Made by a program: the position numbers and the translations under genes
In this document: positions 17,441-25,620 of the stretch, one piece after another
Position numbering within the stretch: the stretch's first letter is position 1
Layout: every line of letters starts with the position of its first letter
The notes under the pieces: model-generated
The model's database searches: none
Told to the model about the DNA's origin: nothing
What the model saw: the letters and a program-made list of their open reading frames with translations, nothing else
DNA from: Pedobacter sp. PACM 27299
Lineage (GTDB): Bacteria; Bacteroidota; Bacteroidia; Sphingobacteriales; Sphingobacteriaceae
Direction of reading: 5' to 3'
DNA length: 64,000 bases
Assembly (NCBI RefSeq): GCF_001412655.1
Contig: NZ_CP012996.1
Location: 6,076,001 to 6,140,000, forward strand

Positions 17441-20400
17441 ATGACCTTTCTTAAACCTAATCAATTATCATTTTTAGCCGCTGCCGCATTATCGGTCACC
17501 ATGACCCTGGCCTTTACGCTTTCAGCGAATGCACAAAAGCAAGAAACCCTTTTAATCCGAAGCCCTGCAGTTAGTGCCAATCATTTAGCATTTGTGTATG
17601 GCGGCGACATTTGGATCTCCGACAAAGACGGCAGTAATCCAAGACGACTAACGGTAAATCCAGCGGTAGAGCAGAACCCATTGTTTTCTCCTGATGGCAA
17701 ACAAATTGCCTTTACTGGAAACTATGATGGCAATACCGATGTATATGTCATTCCTATTGAAGGTGGCGCTCCTAAAAGAGTGACTTACCACCCTGCTGCC
17801 GATGTGATGCGTGGATGGCTAGACAATAACCAGTTATATTTTACTTCTACAAGAGACTATCAATTTGCATTGAGTCCGAGGTTACACCAGATTAATATCG
17901 ATGGGACTGCTGAAAAGGCTTTACCAATGCCGGAAGCTGTTCAGGGTACCCCTTCTGCGGACAAAAGGTACTGGGCTTATATCAAAAACACCGATCCAAC
18001 GGAACGTAGCAACGTTGCTTTTAAGCGCTATCGTGGTGGTGGTATGCCACAGATCTGGATCTTTGACACACAAACAAAAGACATCGAAATCATTCCTGGT
18101 GTGGGTTCTAATAATGTGAAGCCACAATGGGTAGGCAATAAAGTTTATTTCTTATCCGACAGAGATCTGACCATGAACTTGTTCAGTTATGATGTGAAAA
18201 GCAAAAAAACAGAGAAGTTAACAGATTTCAAGGATTACGATATTAAAACCTTAACTGCTGGCCCTGGAGTAATTGCTTTTGAGCAGGCTGGTAAAGCACA
18301 TTTACTAGAGACGGCTAATCATAAGGTCCGCGATATTTCGATCAACATTCAGGCAGATGCGCCTTATAAAAGGCCACACTACATTGATATGGCCAGTAAT
18401 ATCCGCAATTCAGAAATCTCTCCTACTGGAGTAAGGGCCCTTTTTGAAAGTCGCGGGGAAATCTATTCAGTCCCTAAAGAAAAAGGAGATGCGAGAAACT
18501 TGTCGAATTCTCCTGGCAGTTATGATAAATTCCCAGCCTGGTCGCCAGATGGGAAGTATATTTCTTACTTGTCTGATAAAGACGGCAACTATCAATTGGT
18601 ACTCTTAAATCAGGCCACTAAAGAAGCACCAATCTATATCCCGTTAGGGAAGACGGCATTTTATTACCAGCCGGTATGGTCGCCGGATAGCAAGAAATTG
18701 TTTTATGGCGATGCCCATTTGAACTTGTTCTATATTGATATTAATGCCCGCAAGCCAATTTTGGTGAAAGCGGATAAGGATGGGTCTTCTCCTGGCAGGT
18801 CATTTAGTGCGCTACAACCTGCCTGGTCGCCGGATTCTAAATGGATTTCTTATGTCGCTACCTTACCCAATTCGGTAAGTGCAGTCTATTTATATAACCT
18901 CGACAAGGAAAGCCATACTCAGGTTACTGATGGGATGAGCGAGGTATCTTCTCCGAATTTCAGTAGAGATGGTAAATATTTATTCTTCCTGGCGAGTACG
19001 GATGTGGGTTTAACCAATAGTGGGTTACACATGTCGGCTTATCAGCGACCAGTAAATTACAACGCTTATGCATTGATTCTTTCCAAGAAAACGCCTTCAA
19101 TATACAAAACTGAAAGTGATGAAGAGGTCATAAAATCTGAGGACAGTCCTGCGAAGAAAAAAGAAGAGCCTAAAAAAGAATCTTCGAAAAAAGATAAAAA
19201 AGGAAAAGAAGCAGAGAAACCTGCTGCTCCTCCGGTAAAAGCTCCGATTGAAATAGATCTTGCTGATTTGAGGAGCCGGATTATTCCGCTTCCTATATCT
19301 GGCAGCATTAATGGGCTAGATGGTGGAGTAGATGGGATGTTACTTTACTATAAAAATGATGAGCTGGGTGCATTGGATTTGAAAAAGATGGAAAGCAGTA
19401 CCTTGGTTTCCGGAATTTCCAGCCTGAGTATAAGTGCTGACGGGAAGTCTATGCTTTACGGTTCCAGAGGAAACTATTACATCGTTGATGCAGGTAAAAA
19501 ACCAGGAAGTTCAGAAGCTGGAAAGCTAAAACTGGATGGCATCAAAGTATTGGTAGACCCTACTGCAGAGTGGAAACAAATGTTTGATGAGGTTTGGAGT
19601 ATGGAGAAAGACTTTTTTTATGTAGAAAATATGCACGGTACCGATTGGCCAGCTATGAAGGTAAAGTATGAGAAATTCCTTCCTTATGTAAACCACCGTT
19701 CTGACCTTTCTTATGTTTTCAATGAGATGATGGGTGAAATGGTAGTTGGTCACAACTATATATCTCCTGGTGATGAACCTGGTGCTCCCTCAGTTTCTGT
19801 AGGCTTATTGGGTGCAGATTATGAGGTAGACAATGGTTTCTATAAGATCAAAAAGATCTTTACCCGTCTGGATTGGAATCCAACTTTTAAAGCACCATTG
19901 GCAGAACCAGGATTGAACATCAAAGAAGGTGATTATATCGTAGCGGTTGAAGGCGTACCACTGACTTCAAAAACTTCTATATATAGTCTTTTTGACTTCA
20001 AAGCGGGCAAACAGGTTGCGATCAAAGTAAATAGCAAGCCAAGTTTAGATGGTGCCAGAGAAGTAGTAGTGGTACCGGTAGCGGCGCCTCAGGAATTCGA
20101 GTTGAGAAAGATGGACTGGGTAGAGAACAACCGCAAAAGAGTAGATAAAATAAGTGATGGCAAAATTGCTTATGTCTATATGCCGAATACAGGCCCTGAT
20201 GGTTACACCTATTTCAACAGGTATTATTTTTCCCAAATGGATAAGAAAGCCTTATTAATGGATGAGCGTAACAACGGTGGCGGATGGGTTGCAGATTATG
20301 TGATTGATTTGCTAAGCCGTGAATTGATGAGCTATTGGGGAATCAGGGATGGAAAAAGTTTCACCACTCCAGGGAATGGCATCTTCGGTCCGAAAGCCAT

Positions 20401-20764
20401 GCTGATCAATGAAAATGCCGGTTCTGGAGGCGATATGATGCCTTATATGTTTAAGAAAAAAGGATTGGGTAAATTAGTTGGTCGTACTACTATGGGTATC
20501 CTGGTAGGGATCAGCGGTTATCCTCTTTTACTGGATGGAGGCAGCATCACCTCTCCTAACTTCGGTGTATACGATACTGATGGAAAATGGATCATTGAGA
20601 ACGAAGGTGTGGCACCGGATATTTTCGTTGAACAAACTCCTAAAGATTTACTGGAGGGCAGAGATCCTCAATTGGAACGTACTATTAAGGTGTTGCAAGA
20701 GGAGATCAAAACTTACAAATATCCGAATGTAACTAAACCTAAAGACCCAATCCGAGGTCATTAA
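17441..20764 (+). CDS. Tricorn-type S41 protease with beta-propeller and PDZ domains
   Basis: A 1107-residue exported protein resembling tricorn protease. A signal peptide of about 30 residues is followed by WD40-like/PD40 repeats (FSPDGKQIAFTGNYDG, WSPDGKYISYLSDKDG, WSPDSKKLFYGD, WSPDSKWISYVA) to about residue 530. A Lys/Glu-rich linker (about 565-610) precedes a second propeller-like part. Then come the tricorn C1 region, a PDZ domain (about 800-880) and the S41 core with nucleophile serine near residue 995 in NENAGSGGDMMPY. Tricorn-type enzymes cut oligopeptides. The charged linker and the export signal distinguish it from archaeal tricorn. Likely cotranscribed with the M28 peptidase. Confidence 0.92.
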   Translation: MTFLKPNQLSFLAAAALSVTMTLAFTLSANAQKQETLLIRSPAVSANHLAFVYGGDIWISDKDGSNPRRLTVNPAVEQNPLFSPDGKQIAFTGNYDGNTDVYVIPIEGGAPKRVTYHPAADVMRGWLDNNQLYFTSTRDYQFALSPRLHQINIDGTAEKALPMPEAVQGTPSADKRYWAYIKNTDPTERSNVAFKRYRGGGMPQIWIFDTQTKDIEIIPGVGSNNVKPQWVGNKVYFLSDRDLTMNLFSYDVKSKKTEKLTDFKDYDIKTLTAGPGVIAFEQAGKAHLLETANHKVRDISINIQADAPYKRPHYIDMASNIRNSEISPTGVRALFESRGEIYSVPKEKGDARNLSNSPGSYDKFPAWSPDGKYISYLSDKDGNYQLVLLNQATKEAPIYIPLGKTAFYYQPVWSPDSKKLFYGDAHLNLFYIDINARKPILVKADKDGSSPGRSFSALQPAWSPDSKWISYVATLPNSVSAVYLYNLDKESHTQVTDGMSEVSSPNFSRDGKYLFFLASTDVGLTNSGLHMSAYQRPVNYNAYALILSKKTPSIYKTESDEEVIKSEDSPAKKKEEPKKESSKKDKKGKEAEKPAAPPVKAPIEIDLADLRSRIIPLPISGSINGLDGGVDGMLLYYKNDELGALDLKKMESSTLVSGISSLSISADGKSMLYGSRGNYYIVDAGKKPGSSEAGKLKLDGIKVLVDPTAEWKQMFDEVWSMEKDFFYVENMHGTDWPAMKVKYEKFLPYVNHRSDLSYVFNEMMGEMVVGHNYISPGDEPGAPSVSVGLLGADYEVDNGFYKIKKIFTRLDWNPTFKAPLAEPGLNIKEGDYIVAVEGVPLTSKTSIYSLFDFKAGKQVAIKVNSKPSLDGAREVVVVPVAAPQEFELRKMDWVENNRKRVDKISDGKIAYVYMPNTGPDGYTYFNRYYFSQMDKKALLMDERNNGGGWVADYVIDLLSRELMSYWGIRDGKSFTTPGNGIFGPKAMLINENAGSGGDMMPYMFKKKGLGKLVGRTTMGILVGISGYPLLLDGGSITSPNFGVYDTDGKWIIENEGVAPDIFVEQTPKDLLEGRDPQLERTIKVLQEEIKTYKYPNVTKPKDPIRGH

Positions 20765-20766
20765 GC

Positions 20767-20802
20767 TAGAAAAGACCATCCTTTATCAGATGGCCTTTTC
20801 TA
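20767..20802. terminator. Bidirectional terminator between tricorn protease and acetyltransferase
   Basis: The hairpin TAGAAAAG-A-CCATC, loop CTTTATCA, GATGG-C-CTTTTCTA has one mismatch in a 14-bp stem, with A and T tracts at the ends of the arms. It begins just after the protease stop and extends into the end of the convergent acetyltransferase gene. Confidence 0.75.
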
Positions 20803-21280
20803 ATACATAATCCTTCATGAAGAAACCGTTGCCAACATCAAGGTCAACGGTTTCTTTTATAATAAAGCCCGCCTTTTTATAAAACTCAGCAGATTTATTG
20901 TCACGGTGTACATTTAATTCCAGGCTTTTCCCACCTGCTGCTTTTACCTGCTGAAAAATTTCGTTGATTAGGAATTTACCGACGCCCAATCCGTGAACTT
21001 CCGGCAGCACATACAGTTTATGCAGTTTATAGGTCTCCTGACTATCACCCAGTTTAGAATAGGAAGCAAAACCTACATCTTTCGACTCAATTTCTGCAAT
21101 CAGAAAAGTGTATCCTTCCAGCAGCTGGTCTAGCAAAACACCTCTGTTATACATCATTTCTAACATATAGACGATTTGCTCCTGACTGAGGATGCCATTA
21201 TAGGTAGGCACCCAAGTAGTTTTTGCAATCTCCTGTATGGAGGGCAGGTCTTTTTCTTTTCCTTTTCTGAGCAGGATCAT
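20786..21280 (-). CDS. GNAT family N-acetyltransferase
   Basis: A 164-residue acetyl-CoA-dependent acetyltransferase. It has the LRKGKEKDLPSIQEIAKTTW start, the acetyl-CoA binding loop in LYVLPEVHGLGVGKFLINEI (about residues 90-110), and the LNVHRDNKSAEFYKKAGFI motif B. Acceptor unknown. Its start overlaps the stop of the upstream gene by four bases (ATGA-type overlap), so the two are translationally coupled. Confidence 0.92.
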   Translation of the reverse strand: MILLRKGKEKDLPSIQEIAKTTWVPTYNGILSQEQIVYMLEMMYNRGVLLDQLLEGYTFLIAEIESKDVGFASYSKLGDSQETYKLHKLYVLPEVHGLGVGKFLINEIFQQVKAAGGKSLELNVHRDNKSAEFYKKAGFIIKETVDLDVGNGFFMKDYVLEKAI

Positions 21281-21840
21281 AACTTCTCGCTGATGAATAA
21301 ATAACTGTTGTTGAAATCGAAAGTTACGAAGCCATCATTGATCACCACGAAATCTCCGTTTTCATCTTGTTTCAAGTTGCTGGTTTCAAAATAGGAAAGG
21401 ACTTCAATATGGAACACACTGCCTTTGGGTTTCCACACGGAAAATCCAGACTTTATCGCATACGCTTTTTCCGTTGCGGTGAATATTACAATATTGATCT
21501 CATCAATATAACTGCCCAGTTCTCTCAGCTTGGCCTTGGTATCAATCACATTAACTGCCGAATACTTTTCTTTGATCAAGTAGTCCAATACCTCGTCCAA
21601 TGCTTCTCCTTTTGCAGGAATGACTTTCGTATTTTCCTGAACAAATTCCTGGTCGGCAGCGTTCACTACAATGTCTACTTTTAGTCCGAGGCTAACTATT
21701 TTCTCATACAGTGTGGCATTGACAATTAATGTCGGGCTCCACTCCAATAGCTGGCCTAGATATTCCTCATTGAACTCACCCAGATCATGGATATATAATG
21801 CTGGTTCTTGTTTTTCTCTAACGATGTGATGTGATGACAT
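21277..21840 (-). CDS. Thiamine pyrophosphokinase-like protein
   Basis: A 187-residue protein that seems to match a divergent thiamine pyrophosphokinase layout in Bacteroidota. The N-terminal half looks like a Rossmann-type domain (PTLIVNATLYEKIVSLGLKVDIVVNA, VNVIDTK), and the C-terminal half a beta-sandwich with FSVWKPKGSVFHIEVL and NDGFVTFDFN. The usual nucleotide-binding aspartates of the kinase (GDxDS type) are not obvious, so activity is uncertain. It is first in a coupled pair with the acetyltransferase. A -7 promoter box ends four bases before its ATG. Confidence 0.6.
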   Translation of the reverse strand: MSSHHIVREKQEPALYIHDLGEFNEEYLGQLLEWSPTLIVNATLYEKIVSLGLKVDIVVNAADQEFVQENTKVIPAKGEALDEVLDYLIKEKYSAVNVIDTKAKLRELGSYIDEINIVIFTATEKAYAIKSGFSVWKPKGSVFHIEVLSYFETSNLKQDENGDFVVINDGFVTFDFNNSYLFISEKL

Positions 21841-21844
21841 AAAG

Positions 21845-21852
21845 CAAATATA
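21845..21852 (-). promoter_or_regulatory. -7 promoter box four bases before an ATG
   Basis: TATATTTG on the minus strand, followed by four bases and then the ATG at 21840. This is the same spacing as at 8599-8611 and 62955-62967. A -33 element at 19 bases is not visible; the upstream stretch is T/A-rich. Confidence 0.5.
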
Positions 21853-21920
21853 TTGTATTTTTTTTCTTATTTTCGTTTAACTTACAAGACGCCTCTTCAC
21901 CACATAGTCAGCCGTAACCA

Positions 21921-22517
21921 ATGGACGATCAGCAGCAGCAAATTATAAAAAATTGGAAGTTATTAGCGGAAGGCGAAAAACAAGGCCTTTATGCTTGTTT
22001 CAGCTATTTTTATGATGACCTCTATCGATTCGGGCTGTCCTTATACAGAAACCCGGAATTGATTAAAGAAAGCATACAAAATCTGTTTATTGAACTGTGG
22101 CAAATTCGCGAAAAATTAAAGGAAGTGAATAATATACAGCAATATGTATTCACAATTTATAAGCGAATTATTTTCAAAACCAATCAAACATTTGTGAGCA
22201 GTACCACTGGAGATGAGGTTTCTTTAGACGATATAGAAGAGCGGTTTATTTCAGAGAGTTCGTATGAAAGTATTTTAATTGCCAGTCAGGAAGATGAGCA
22301 TTTAAAAAAGAGACTGTTATATGCACTAAGCTGTTTAACGCCCCGGCAAAAGGAGATCATTCAGCTCAGGTACTTCGACTGCCTGTCTTTTAAAGAGATT
22401 GCAGAGCGTACTTCATTGACAGAGCGGACGGTTTATAACACACTTCACAATGCGGTGAATGTGCTGCGGGAATTACTGCTGTTCTTGTGTTTAGTGATGA
22501 GCGGCGAGCAGTGGTAG
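21921..22517 (+). CDS. ECF-type RNA polymerase sigma factor
   Basis: A 198-residue extracytoplasmic-function sigma factor. Region 2 is visible around LYRNPELIKESIQNLFIELWQIREKL (residues about 48-75). Region 4 is in LSCLTPRQKEIIQLRYFDCLSFKEIAERTSLTERTVYNTLHNAV (about 135-178), with a helix-turn-helix. It sits at the 3' side of the SusCD locus, convergent with it. No anti-sigma gene is adjacent, whereas the FecR anti-sigma at 29154-30245 has no adjacent sigma gene, so the two may be partners. The ATG at 21921 has no strong consensus promoter. Confidence 0.88.
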   Translation: MDDQQQQIIKNWKLLAEGEKQGLYACFSYFYDDLYRFGLSLYRNPELIKESIQNLFIELWQIREKLKEVNNIQQYVFTIYKRIIFKTNQTFVSSTTGDEVSLDDIEERFISESSYESILIASQEDEHLKKRLLYALSCLTPRQKEIIQLRYFDCLSFKEIAERTSLTERTVYNTLHNAVNVLRELLLFLCLVMSGEQW

Positions 22518-22549
22518 TATAGCTGGGCGCTGTGTAAATGCATGGTAAA

Positions 22550-22577
22550 AGAAAAAGAGGGTTTCCCCTCCTTTTCT
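22550..22577. terminator. Terminator-like hairpin between ECF sigma and GH18-like gene
   Basis: AGAAAAAGAGGG, loop TTTC, CCCTCCTTTTCT forms a 12-bp stem with one mismatch, between two convergent genes. A-rich and T-rich arm ends suit termination in both directions. Confidence 0.65.
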
Positions 22578-22670
22578 ATACGAGCATTAATTTTCATTGT
22601 TTGATCCTATCTAAAATTCAAACCAGTGGAGTTGCACCTGCCTTCAGATTGTTCTCATTTCAGATTCTTT

Positions 22671-23993
22671 TTATTTCAGGTCTTTAGCGATCGTTCCCAT
22701 TAGCGAGTTCGCTCCTAATACATCGTAATCTGCCGCCCATAAATAAGCACCTTTAAATCCGGCAGACTTAATATACTTTGCTTTTTTCTCTATTAGTGGG
22801 ATGCCATTATAGAATACCCCGAAAGCCATATTTGTGGTTTCTTTACTGAATGCCTGCGGATCATGTTGTAAAATATCGAAGTATTTTACATAATTATAAG
22901 AACCCCAACCTAAGTTATTACCATTGCCATCAATTTCGATATAGCGTAAACCAAAGGCAGGCATTCCCAATACAATCTTATCTTTCGGCAGCAGGCTGAC
23001 CCAGTTTGCCGCGCAACTGACCATATAATCATAGCTGGAAGATTGCGCTCTTGGCGAACCTGGGCTAACCGCACCATCTTCAAAAGCATGCACATTTACC
23101 CAATCCGCAGCCGCAAGATTACCGTATTGACCACGCAGCCAGTTGGTGGCCACCGTGGCCGTTACAATTGATTTTGCCGGCAATGCGGCTTTCAATTCCC
23201 TGATCAGGGGCCCTACGGCGGCAATGTTTTTATCGCCATTGATGCTGAGGTCGGTCATCATGATGTCTACACCGTCCATTTTCCTGGCGGTTACATAGGC
23301 AACTACCTGTTGAACCAAACTGGCTCTTTTTGCAGGATCAATAATCACCGCACCAAAGTCGTTGCTTTCATACCTCGACCAGCCGTCAATTCCGCTCAGA
23401 AATCCAGAAATCCCCATGATGACAGGAGTTTTATTGATGTGCCCTCTGGCTACCAATTCATCAGCAGCGCGGTTGGTTTGTCCAACGGTCACATCCAGTC
23501 CATCAGAATTTACCCATCCGCATTTGAAAGCCACATGTGTTACCTTTTCCCAATCTACATCTTTTGCCAATCCTTCTGCCGACAAATACGCCAGCGCCAC
23601 ATTGGTATAAGGTTTAAACGTATAATTACTTGGGTTTACCAGAATACTGGAAGTCCTTGAAGTTGTTTTCCCATCGAAAGAAGCTTCCACACTGATCTTA
23701 TATTCTCCACCAGCAGTGGGGGTAAAGGTAAATGCAGTATCCGATGACACTATTTTATCGTTCACCTTCCATACTACACTGGCCCGGTCAGATGGGGAGA
23801 ACTGCAATCCGGTAAATACCGCCGACTGTCCTTCTGCAATGATGCTACTGGCGAGGCGAAAGGCACCGTTTTTATCAAAAATCCTAGGGTAGAATTCCCC
23901 TTCATTTCCCGCATCGGCATCGTCTTTCTTGCACCCTGAAAGGATAGAAACACATAGGAAAGCGGATAACAGGATATATTTTATATTGTTCAT
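22671..23993 (-). CDS. GH18-like lipoprotein with lost catalytic motif (SusCD-associated)
   Basis: A 440-residue lipoprotein: signal peptide ending in LSGC with lipidated C21, a PKD/Ig-like domain (about residues 45-120), then a GH18-type barrel (about 130-435; THVAFKCGW, VIMGISGFLSG, GFKGAYLWAADYD). GH18 chitinases carry DGxDxDxE with the Glu as acid. Here residues 240-247 read DGVDIMMT, so the second Asp is M245 and the Glu is T247. The downstream MxYD-type motif also differs (VNVHAFEDG). It therefore looks like a non-hydrolytic glycan-binding surface protein in the place SusE/SusF hold in other loci. It follows susD by 24 bases. Confidence 0.82.
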   Translation of the reverse strand: MNNIKYILLSAFLCVSILSGCKKDDADAGNEGEFYPRIFDKNGAFRLASSIIAEGQSAVFTGLQFSPSDRASVVWKVNDKIVSSDTAFTFTPTAGGEYKISVEASFDGKTTSRTSSILVNPSNYTFKPYTNVALAYLSAEGLAKDVDWEKVTHVAFKCGWVNSDGLDVTVGQTNRAADELVARGHINKTPVIMGISGFLSGIDGWSRYESNDFGAVIIDPAKRASLVQQVVAYVTARKMDGVDIMMTDLSINGDKNIAAVGPLIRELKAALPAKSIVTATVATNWLRGQYGNLAAADWVNVHAFEDGAVSPGSPRAQSSSYDYMVSCAANWVSLLPKDKIVLGMPAFGLRYIEIDGNGNNLGWGSYNYVKYFDILQHDPQAFSKETTNMAFGVFYNGIPLIEKKAKYIKSAGFKGAYLWAADYDVLGANSLMGTIAKDLK

Positions 23994-24017
23994 CTTTTAT
24001 AAGTTTGGATTAAGAAA

Positions 24018-25604
24018 TTACTGTTTATCCCACCATACACGTTTGGTCCAGTCGTCAAGACCACCGAGTGCCTGCACTGCTTTCGCTACGTTTGCCGCAT
24101 TCTGTTCGGTCTCTTCTAAAGGATATTCCAATCTTCTCGGGATTTCTTTACTATTGGATTCGGCCATTACTCCAGGAATCAATTTTGGGAAATCTGTTCT
24201 TCTCCAATTGGCATACGCTTCCTGTCCGTTAAATATTAAGGCCAGCCAAAGCTGCTCGTTGATCATTTCTATTTCTTTTCCTGGGATCAGTTTATTGCTA
24301 TTGATGAAATTCATCACTTGTGTCTCGGTGATTGGCGGAGCTCCCTGGAACAGGCTCAGCTGTTTCATGGCTGCAGCAATTCCCTTTTCATAGTGGCTTT
24401 TTGCATCACCGCCCATATTTAATCCAAAACGAATGTTCGCTTCGGCAAGTAGAAATTCTACTTCTGCATGGGTAAAGTGTAAAAATGGCGCATCGCTCTT
24501 AATCAGGTAATTTGCAAATTCTGCTTTCTGTTCTGCATTAGTGATGCGCTTCTCTCCGAAACCTGGAATTTGTACCGTTATAGTATTTAGCCAATCATTA
24601 TAAGTGTAGCTGGCTGGCTTTACCCCTACATAACCTATTTCTGCGACCACATAATCGGTCACATCCATGCGATCAAAGGGTTTCGAATTGACCTCCGTAT
24701 AACAGCGGATCATATTTTTCAGCCTTGGATCGTTAGTTTTCACAAACTGAGCGATTAAAGTGGTGGTTACTTTTGGAGGCAGCTCGGCACTATTGATGGT
24801 TACAGCAACAGAATTCCCTCTGACATCATCATCTTTTGACTGTACATTTTCATGCATTAATTTACAGATGTCTTCATGACTGGAGATCAGGCCTGCTGCG
24901 AAAGCAGCCTGTGCTTCGGCTTTTGCTTTTTCCGGATTGCGTTTGACCAGACGCATCGCATACCTCAAGCGTAGAGAATTGGCAAACTTTTTCCAGGCTA
25001 CAATATTTCCATTATAGAATAAATCGCCTTTGAGCTGATCTTTTGAGGGATCAAGCTGTGCAGAAGCTTCCGTCAGTTCTTTGAAAAAGTCGTTATAAAT
25101 AGTTTCCTGCGTATCAAATTCTGGTCGGATGACCCCATCTTTATAGCCTTTCCCTGCTTGCTTGTAAGGAATATCACCATATAAGTCTGTCATTCTTGCG
25201 AAAAGCAGCACTTTCATAATCCTGCAGGCTGCATTGATATTAGTTTTTGAAGGATCGCCCTGACTTCTGTCTACGGCATCCACGATATTTAGGATATCAT
25301 TCCCATAATTTACATTCCAAAGTGCAGAGGTATATCCTCTGTTCTTGATATAAAACTGTCCGGTTTTCACGAGGTAGATTCCTGCGGTATGCTGTATAAA
25401 GGGCATGGTTAGAATAGTACTTACCTTTTCATTGACCTCAAAATTTCCTGAATAGCGCAGCTGTACATTTGCCAGCTGCAGGGCAGGATCCAGTCCGCTG
25501 GATTTGTGTGGATCTATATTCACATCCCCAAATTTCTTACAGGAGCTAAAAATCAGCATCGAGATCAGAACTGCGGGGATCATTTGATTAAAATATTTCT
25601 TCAT
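24018..25604 (-). CDS. SusD/RagB-like outer-membrane lipoprotein
   Basis: Surface lipoprotein that caps a SusC-type transporter and binds nutrient, 528 residues. Signal peptide and lipobox are in MLIFSSCKKFGDVNIDP. The rest is helical with tetratricopeptide-like segments (ACRIMKVLLFARMTDLYGDIPYKQA, WKKFANSLRLRYAMRL, EVEFLLAEANIRFG), as in the SusD-like family typical of oligopeptide/glycan loci. It follows susC by 16 bases and precedes the GH18-like gene. The substrate cannot be read from sequence; the GH18-like partner hints at an N-acetylglucosamine-containing glycan. Confidence 0.93.
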   Translation of the reverse strand: MKKYFNQMIPAVLISMLIFSSCKKFGDVNIDPHKSSGLDPALQLANVQLRYSGNFEVNEKVSTILTMPFIQHTAGIYLVKTGQFYIKNRGYTSALWNVNYGNDILNIVDAVDRSQGDPSKTNINAACRIMKVLLFARMTDLYGDIPYKQAGKGYKDGVIRPEFDTQETIYNDFFKELTEASAQLDPSKDQLKGDLFYNGNIVAWKKFANSLRLRYAMRLVKRNPEKAKAEAQAAFAAGLISSHEDICKLMHENVQSKDDDVRGNSVAVTINSAELPPKVTTTLIAQFVKTNDPRLKNMIRCYTEVNSKPFDRMDVTDYVVAEIGYVGVKPASYTYNDWLNTITVQIPGFGEKRITNAEQKAEFANYLIKSDAPFLHFTHAEVEFLLAEANIRFGLNMGGDAKSHYEKGIAAAMKQLSLFQGAPPITETQVMNFINSNKLIPGKEIEMINEQLWLALIFNGQEAYANWRRTDFPKLIPGVMAESNSKEIPRRLEYPLEETEQNAANVAKAVQALGGLDDWTKRVWWDKQ

Positions 25605-25620
25605 GTTCGTATGATTTGAA

